64,000 bases of DNA. Source: an uncultured Roseibium sp. (GTDB lineage: Bacteria > Pseudomonadota > Alphaproteobacteria > Rhizobiales > Stappiaceae). Shown here piece by piece: positions 60,005-64,000 of the stretch; within the stretch, counting starts at the first letter, position 1; every line of letters starts with the position of its first letter. The stretch covers positions 4,030,001 to 4,094,000 of the forward strand of contig NZ_OY780958.1 of assembly GCF_963675985.1 (NCBI RefSeq), read 5' to 3'. The notes beneath the pieces are model-generated. The model searched no databases. It was not told where the DNA came from and was given only the letters and a program-made list of their open reading frames with translations. The translations under genes and the position numbers were made by a program.

Positions 60005-60916
60005 ATGAGAAAAATCGATTATTCCGACCTGGACGGCAAGACCCTCCGGGCCTTTCTCACGATCCTGGAAGAGTCTTCGGTTTCCAAGGCTGCCGACCAG
60101 CTGGGCGTGACCCAGTCGGCCGTCAGCCATACGCTGGCGAAACTGCGCCACGTGCTCGGCGATCCCCTGTTCGTGCGCTCCGGCCAGGGCCTGACGCCGA
60201 CGGAACGGGCGCTGGCGCTGAAGGAACCGGTGCAGGCGGTGCTCGACGGCATGAAGGGACTGACGGAAGGCCGGCCGTTCGATCCGCTCGCCGAAGACAT
60301 GCGCTTCGCGATTGCCGCCAACGACCTGCAGCGCGAACTGATCTTTCCGCCGCTGCTGCGCGAAGCGCGCGAACAGGGCATCCGGCTGCGGCTGGATTTT
60401 CTCGTCTCCGGCGTGCCCGATCCGATCATCCTGCGCGACGACCGCTGCCAGATCATGCTGACACCCCTGCCCCCGGACGGACGCGACATCTTTCAGAAGC
60501 GCCTCGTCACGACCCGGATGATGGTGTTTTACGATGCCGACCGGCGCGACCCGCCGCGCTCATGGGAGGAGTATTGCGCCTGCGAGCACGTGGATGTGCG
60601 GTTCGAAGACGGACGCAGTTCAAAAGAAGTCCTGCGCGGCGTCGACCAGAACCAGATCCGGCCGGCCACGGTGACCGTGCCCTATTTCAACGCCATCCCC
60701 GCCTTCATCAAGGGCAGCGACCTGATCTCGACGGACACCAAGTTGCAGCATCTTGGACCTTTACGCGAGCTCGCCTGCGCCCCCCTGCCCTTCGACTGCG
60801 AGCCGGTCTCCATTTACATGGTCTGGCACCAGCGCTCGACCACGGACCCCGCCCACCGCTGGCTGAGGCGCATGATCGAACGCATTGCGGCGACGCTGCC
60901 GGCGGCGGGTGGTTAG
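60005..60916 (+). CDS. LysR-family regulator beside the reductive dehalogenase
   Basis: The 303-residue protein has the helix-turn-helix LRAFLTILEESSVSKAADQLGVTQSAVSHTLAKLRHVLGDPLFVRSGQGLTPT, of the NodD/PcpR-like subgroup with strong N-terminal conservation. A LysR effector domain follows. It is divergent from the dehalogenase gene and probably activates it in the presence of a halogenated phenol, as PcpR-type regulators do. The ligand is inferred. Confidence 0.88.
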   Translation: MRKIDYSDLDGKTLRAFLTILEESSVSKAADQLGVTQSAVSHTLAKLRHVLGDPLFVRSGQGLTPTERALALKEPVQAVLDGMKGLTEGRPFDPLAEDMRFAIAANDLQRELIFPPLLREAREQGIRLRLDFLVSGVPDPIILRDDRCQIMLTPLPPDGRDIFQKRLVTTRMMVFYDADRRDPPRSWEEYCACEHVDVRFEDGRSSKEVLRGVDQNQIRPATVTVPYFNAIPAFIKGSDLISTDTKLQHLGPLRELACAPLPFDCEPVSIYMVWHQRSTTDPAHRWLRRMIERIAATLPAAGG

Positions 60917-60953
60917 GCGGCTTAGGTTATCGGCGAACGCATTTCTCTCAACC

Positions 60954-60992
60954 GTCATCCCAGAAAAGCCGCAAGGCTTTATCCGGGATGAC
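60954..60992. repeat. Short GTCATCCC repeat
   Basis: GTCATCCC at 60954-60961 and GGGATGAC at 60985-60992 bracket an inner AAAGCC / GGCTTT stem. It resembles the ends of the larger element at 35809-35925 and is a dispersed alphaproteobacterial repeat. Confidence 0.6.
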
Positions 60993-61024
60993 GACCACAA
61001 TGAGGGGTGACGCAGTGCCGCGTA

Positions 61025-61181
61025 CTCCCGTCTCCCCCCTTGAGGGAGAGATGTCACCGGAGGTGACAGAGGGGGGTAACAGCGCTGATTTCAATTTCCG
61101 ACGCCGCGTTATACCGGAAGGCCGAACACCCCCCTCTGTCCGCTGGCGCGGACATCTCCCCCTCAAGGGGGGAGACGGGAG
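61025..61181. repeat. 157-bp foldable inverted-repeat element
   Basis: Terminal arms of 31 bases (61025-61055 and 61151-61181) match at 30 positions. Further inside, GACAGAGGGGGGT and ACCCCCCTCTGTC also pair. The whole element can fold into one long hairpin. It is non-coding and of the MITE or REP type, lying between a LysR gene and the convergent ChaN-like gene. Confidence 0.75.
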
Positions 61182-61214
61182 CAAGGTGCGCAGCCGTCAG
61201 AAATCGCCGGCGTC

Positions 61215-62228
61215 CTAGCCGTCTTTCTTCTGCTCCGAAAACCGCTTGCGCAGGGTCTCGCAGGGGTCTTCGCGGTCGATCTTCGGGGTGAACCAGATGT
61301 AGTCGGCGGTTTTGTCCTCGCGGGCGTCCGCCAGCACATCCGCCTCGCTCCGCTCCGGGTCGATCTCCAGCAGGCTGACCGTGACCGCTGCGCCGTCCGA
61401 CGGCTCCAGGTAGTACGGCACACCCCGGTCTTTGCGCACGTGGCCGCCGCCGGCAATCAGGATGGCCGGACCGTCGGCTGGTGTCTGGCGCAGGGCGTCG
61501 GCCAGATAGGCGTCCCGATAGCGCTGGACGGCCATCATGTTCGGCACCATGGCGTCCGGCAGCAAATCGCAGTGGGAGGAGATGATCTCGTCGTTCAGAT
61601 CCGCGGACAGGTCTTCCGGCAAACCGGCGGATAGCCGCAGACCTTTTTGCTGGTCTTCGGTCAGGGCGGTCAGGCCGTCCTTGCCGATGGCGCGGGTCTC
61701 GCTCTTGCCGGGCAGACCCGCCCGGATATCAGCGCCGCGCTTCAAGGCGGCTGCGATGATCGGCTCATAGATCGCATAGTCCGGCCAGCCGGATTTTTCC
61801 CAGGAGACGGCCTTGCCGAAGCGCTCCGCCGATTTACCCGACAACGCCATGAATTTGGCGATCGCCGGGGCCTGATCCTCGGTGAGCATTTCCATGACCA
61901 CCGTGGCAGGACGATCCGGCGCGATGGCGCCGGTCAGAAAGGCTTGCAGCCGGTGGTGGGCGGGATTGTCGTGGGTCTCGCCGACAAGCACAAACCGGAC
62001 ATCGTTCAAGTTCTCGACCAGCGCTGACGGGTCAATGAAGACCTGTTTTTCAACGGACCAGATCCGGCCGATGACACCACTCGTCACGGCGCCGTCGGTG
62101 GTCCAGCTTTGCCAGTCGCCTCCCTCATCCGCATGAGACAAGGCCGGTTGTCCGAGCATTGCGGGCAGCAGGACAAGGCCTGCCACCAGACCTTTGACAA
62201 TCAAACGCCGCGACATCGAGCCTGTCAT
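61215..62228 (-). CDS. ChaN-family secreted protein
   Basis: The protein has 337 residues with AAGGAGA before the ATG. A signal sequence (SRRLIVKGLVAGLVLLPAML) is followed by a ChaN-like (DUF399) domain with RFVLVGETHDNPAHHRLQ, VVMEMLTEDQAPA and AILIAGGGHVRKDRGVP. Family members bind heme through dimer-forming His residues and are linked to iron uptake. No lipobox Cys is visible, so it is probably soluble periplasmic. It is 30 bases downstream of panB on the same strand. Confidence 0.8.
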   Translation of the reverse strand: MTGSMSRRLIVKGLVAGLVLLPAMLGQPALSHADEGGDWQSWTTDGAVTSGVIGRIWSVEKQVFIDPSALVENLNDVRFVLVGETHDNPAHHRLQAFLTGAIAPDRPATVVMEMLTEDQAPAIAKFMALSGKSAERFGKAVSWEKSGWPDYAIYEPIIAAALKRGADIRAGLPGKSETRAIGKDGLTALTEDQQKGLRLSAGLPEDLSADLNDEIISSHCDLLPDAMVPNMMAVQRYRDAYLADALRQTPADGPAILIAGGGHVRKDRGVPYYLEPSDGAAVTVSLLEIDPERSEADVLADAREDKTADYIWFTPKIDREDPCETLRKRFSEQKKDG

Positions 62229-62258
62229 GATCTGTCTCCTTCGGCCGAACCCGACGGC

Positions 62259-63068
62259 CTAGCGGTAGACCTGCTCTTCGGTCGGGAAGCTCCGGTCCTT
62301 GACCTCATCGGCATACGCTTTCACGGCGGCCTCGATCTGGCCACCAAGATTACCGAAGACCTTCACGAATTTCGGCGGTGTCGGGTTCAGGCCGAGCATG
62401 TCTTCCAGCACCAGGATCTGGCCGTCGCATTCAGCCGATGCGCCGATACCGATGGTCGGAATGGCAACCTCCTTGGTGATCCGGGCGGCAAGCGGTTCGA
62501 CCATGCCTTCCAGAACGAGCGCGAAGGCGCCGGCCTCGGCGACAGCCTTGGCATCTTCAACATGCATCGGCCAAGTGTCCTCATCACGGCCTTGCGTCTT
62601 GAAGCCACCCATGACGTTGGTCGATTGCGGGGTCAGGCCGGTATGAGCCATCACCGGGACACCGCGCTCGGTCAGGAACCGGATGGTCTCGGCCATGCGC
62701 GCGCCGCCTTCGAGCTTGACCGCACCGCACTGGGTTTCCTTCATGATGCGCGCGGCATTGCGGAAGGCGACCGACGGGCTTTCCTCATAGGTGCCGAATG
62801 GCATGTCTACGACGACCAATGCCTTCTGCGTCCCGCGAACAACCGCCTTGCCGTGCATGATCATCAGCTCGAGCGAGACGCCGACGGTCGATTCCATGCC
62901 GTGCATGACCATGCCAAGGCTGTCACCCACCAGAATGAAGTCCGCGTATTTGTCGACGATGGCCGCCGTGTGGGCGTGATAGGACGTCAGCGAGACAATC
63001 GGCTCCCCCCCCTTGCGGCGGTTGATCTGCGGCGCGGTCGTCCGGCGAATGGGCTTTTGCGTGCTCAT
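62259..63068 (-). CDS. panB: 3-methyl-2-oxobutanoate hydroxymethyltransferase
   Basis: The protein has 269 residues and metal-site motifs of KPHMT: VGDSLGMVMHG with the Asp ligand, and VKLEGGARMAETIRFL and GHTGLTPQ-type block reading AHTGLTPQSTNVMGG. It adds a one-carbon unit from methylenetetrahydrofolate to ketoisovalerate, the first step to pantothenate. It is followed by panC upstream on the same strand, 41 bases apart. Confidence 0.95.
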   Translation of the reverse strand: MSTQKPIRRTTAPQINRRKGGEPIVSLTSYHAHTAAIVDKYADFILVGDSLGMVMHGMESTVGVSLELMIMHGKAVVRGTQKALVVVDMPFGTYEESPSVAFRNAARIMKETQCGAVKLEGGARMAETIRFLTERGVPVMAHTGLTPQSTNVMGGFKTQGRDEDTWPMHVEDAKAVAEAGAFALVLEGMVEPLAARITKEVAIPTIGIGASAECDGQILVLEDMLGLNPTPPKFVKVFGNLGGQIEAAVKAYADEVKDRSFPTEEQVYR

Positions 63069-63109
63069 GGGGCATCCTTTCTTCAGATGCGATCGTATGA
63101 CCGCGAAAC

Positions 63110-63970
63110 TCAGGCGTTTTGGATTTCAGGGGCAATCACCCGCTGGTCGATCAGCAGGACGGTGCCGAAGCGGACGGCGAGAAGCACGACAGCCGATTTC
63201 TCCAGCGGACCGTCCAGTTCCGCCAGCGTGACGGCGTCGCGGATATCGATGCTCTTGATCTCCCCCTCCGACGCCGTTTCCAGCGTGGTTCGGATCAGGG
63301 TTTCCAGGTCCGAAACGGTTGCCCCGGTTGCGGCGACGTCTTCCGCCGCGCAGAGTGCCTTGTTCAAGATCGGGGCCTGCAGGCGCTGTTCCGGTGTCAG
63401 GCGCACGTTGCGCGAGGACATGGCAAGCCCGTCCTCTTCGCGCACGGTCGGATGACCGACGATCTCCAGTGGCATGTCGAGATCACGCACCATCTGGCGG
63501 ATGATCGTGAGCTGCTGGTAGTCCTTTTCGCCGAAGACGGCGATATCCGGCTGGACGATGTTGAACAGTTTGTTGACCACCGTCGAGACGCCGCGGAAAT
63601 GGCCGGGACGGAGCGCGCCCTGCAGGATGCCGGACAGGCCCGGCACCTCGACGAAGGTATCCCCGCCGGCGCCGTACATCTCTTCCACGCTCGGCATGAA
63701 GACGGCATCGACGCCTTCCTTTTCCAGGAGCGCCAGGTCCCGTTCCTCATCGCGGGGATAGGTGGCAAGGTCCTCGTTCGGACCGAACTGGGTCGGGTTG
63801 ACGAAGATGGAGACAATCACACGATCAGCCAAAGCCGCCGCGGCACGGACCAGCGACAGATGGCCTTCGTGCAGATATCCCATGGTGGGCACAAGCGCGA
63901 CGCGCAGGCCCTCCCGTTTCAACGCCCTCACCCTTGCGCGAACAGCGTCCTTGGTCGGACACGTCAGCAT
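63110..63970 (-). CDS. panC: Pantothenate synthetase
   Basis: The protein has 286 residues from ATG 63970 (GGGAG upstream); an ATG at 63997 would add nine. It has the nucleotidyl-transferase HxGH motif in MGYLHEGHLSLVR, FVNPTQFGPNEDL, FGEKDYQQL and MSSRN. It joins pantoate and beta-alanine using ATP. It forms a pan operon with panB, and its promoter lies beyond the window edge. Confidence 0.94.
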   Translation of the reverse strand: MLTCPTKDAVRARVRALKREGLRVALVPTMGYLHEGHLSLVRAAAALADRVIVSIFVNPTQFGPNEDLATYPRDEERDLALLEKEGVDAVFMPSVEEMYGAGGDTFVEVPGLSGILQGALRPGHFRGVSTVVNKLFNIVQPDIAVFGEKDYQQLTIIRQMVRDLDMPLEIVGHPTVREEDGLAMSSRNVRLTPEQRLQAPILNKALCAAEDVAATGATVSDLETLIRTTLETASEGEIKSIDIRDAVTLAELDGPLEKSAVVLLAVRFGTVLLIDQRVIAPEIQNA

Positions 63971-64000
63971 CGTCTGGCTCTCCCTGATACCGGGCATTTG

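Noticed and set aside
1..64000. CRISPR arrays, tRNA or rRNA genes
   Set aside because: No regularly spaced repeats, no tRNA cloverleaf with a T-loop motif and no rRNA-like sequence were seen in reading the window.

Overview
The window is GC-rich, densely packed bacterial DNA. Gene content points to a metabolically versatile, aerobic to facultatively anaerobic alphaproteobacterium, most like marine Hyphomicrobiales such as Stappiaceae (Roseibium/Labrenzia-like). The grounds are a torAD-type TMAO/DMSO reductase, TRAP transport, glycine-betaine demethylase, glucosylglycerate metabolism, the hutFG route and GTCATCCC-type dispersed repeats. This placement is inference. I see no rRNA, tRNA or CRISPR array.

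Layout. 1-6.7 kb: a respiratory TMAO/DMSO (S/N-oxide) reductase locus, made of a truncated sensor kinase, a triheme cytochrome, a TorD chaperone, a TorA-like enzyme and a DUF2478 protein. 6.7-11 kb: accessory DNA with a decayed IS5-type transposase, an extra riboflavin synthase, a 109-bp inverted-repeat element, a LysR tail fragment and an MCP. 11-20 kb: an eight-gene minus-strand operon joining a TRAP transporter to a biotin-dependent carboxylase with altered catalytic residues and an M29/NicX-like protein. 20-23.5 kb: an LprI-like protein and a LysR/MFS pair.

23.5-35.7 kb is the most coherent unit. It holds a CoA-transferase, glycine-betaine demethylase gbcAB behind a cobalamin riboswitch, an ScfR-type regulator, a thioesterase-prpD-prpC-prpB methylcitrate operon, and a MetE-like methionine synthase lacking the N-terminal domain behind a second cobalamin riboswitch. 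Each enzyme set can replace a B12-dependent route (corrinoid betaine demethylation, methylmalonyl-CoA mutase, MetH). I read the region as a vitamin-B12-sparing island.

36-46.6 kb: complete histidine utilisation (hutIHGU, hutF, hutC) with an ABC importer, one permease of which carries a single-base frameshift. 46.6-51 kb: an acyltransferase, a self-sufficient CYP116B-type P450 and an IclR regulator. 51-55 kb: glucosylglycerate synthesis (phosphatase, synthase) converging on a GH13 phosphorylase. 55-56.5 kb: an AT-rich island with an unknown 214-aa gene and a 48-aa membrane peptide. 56.5-61 kb: a self-sufficient catabolic reductive dehalogenase (RdhA fused to an FMN/2Fe-2S reductase) divergent from a LysR regulator across two large palindromes. 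61-64 kb: a ChaN-like protein and panB-panC.
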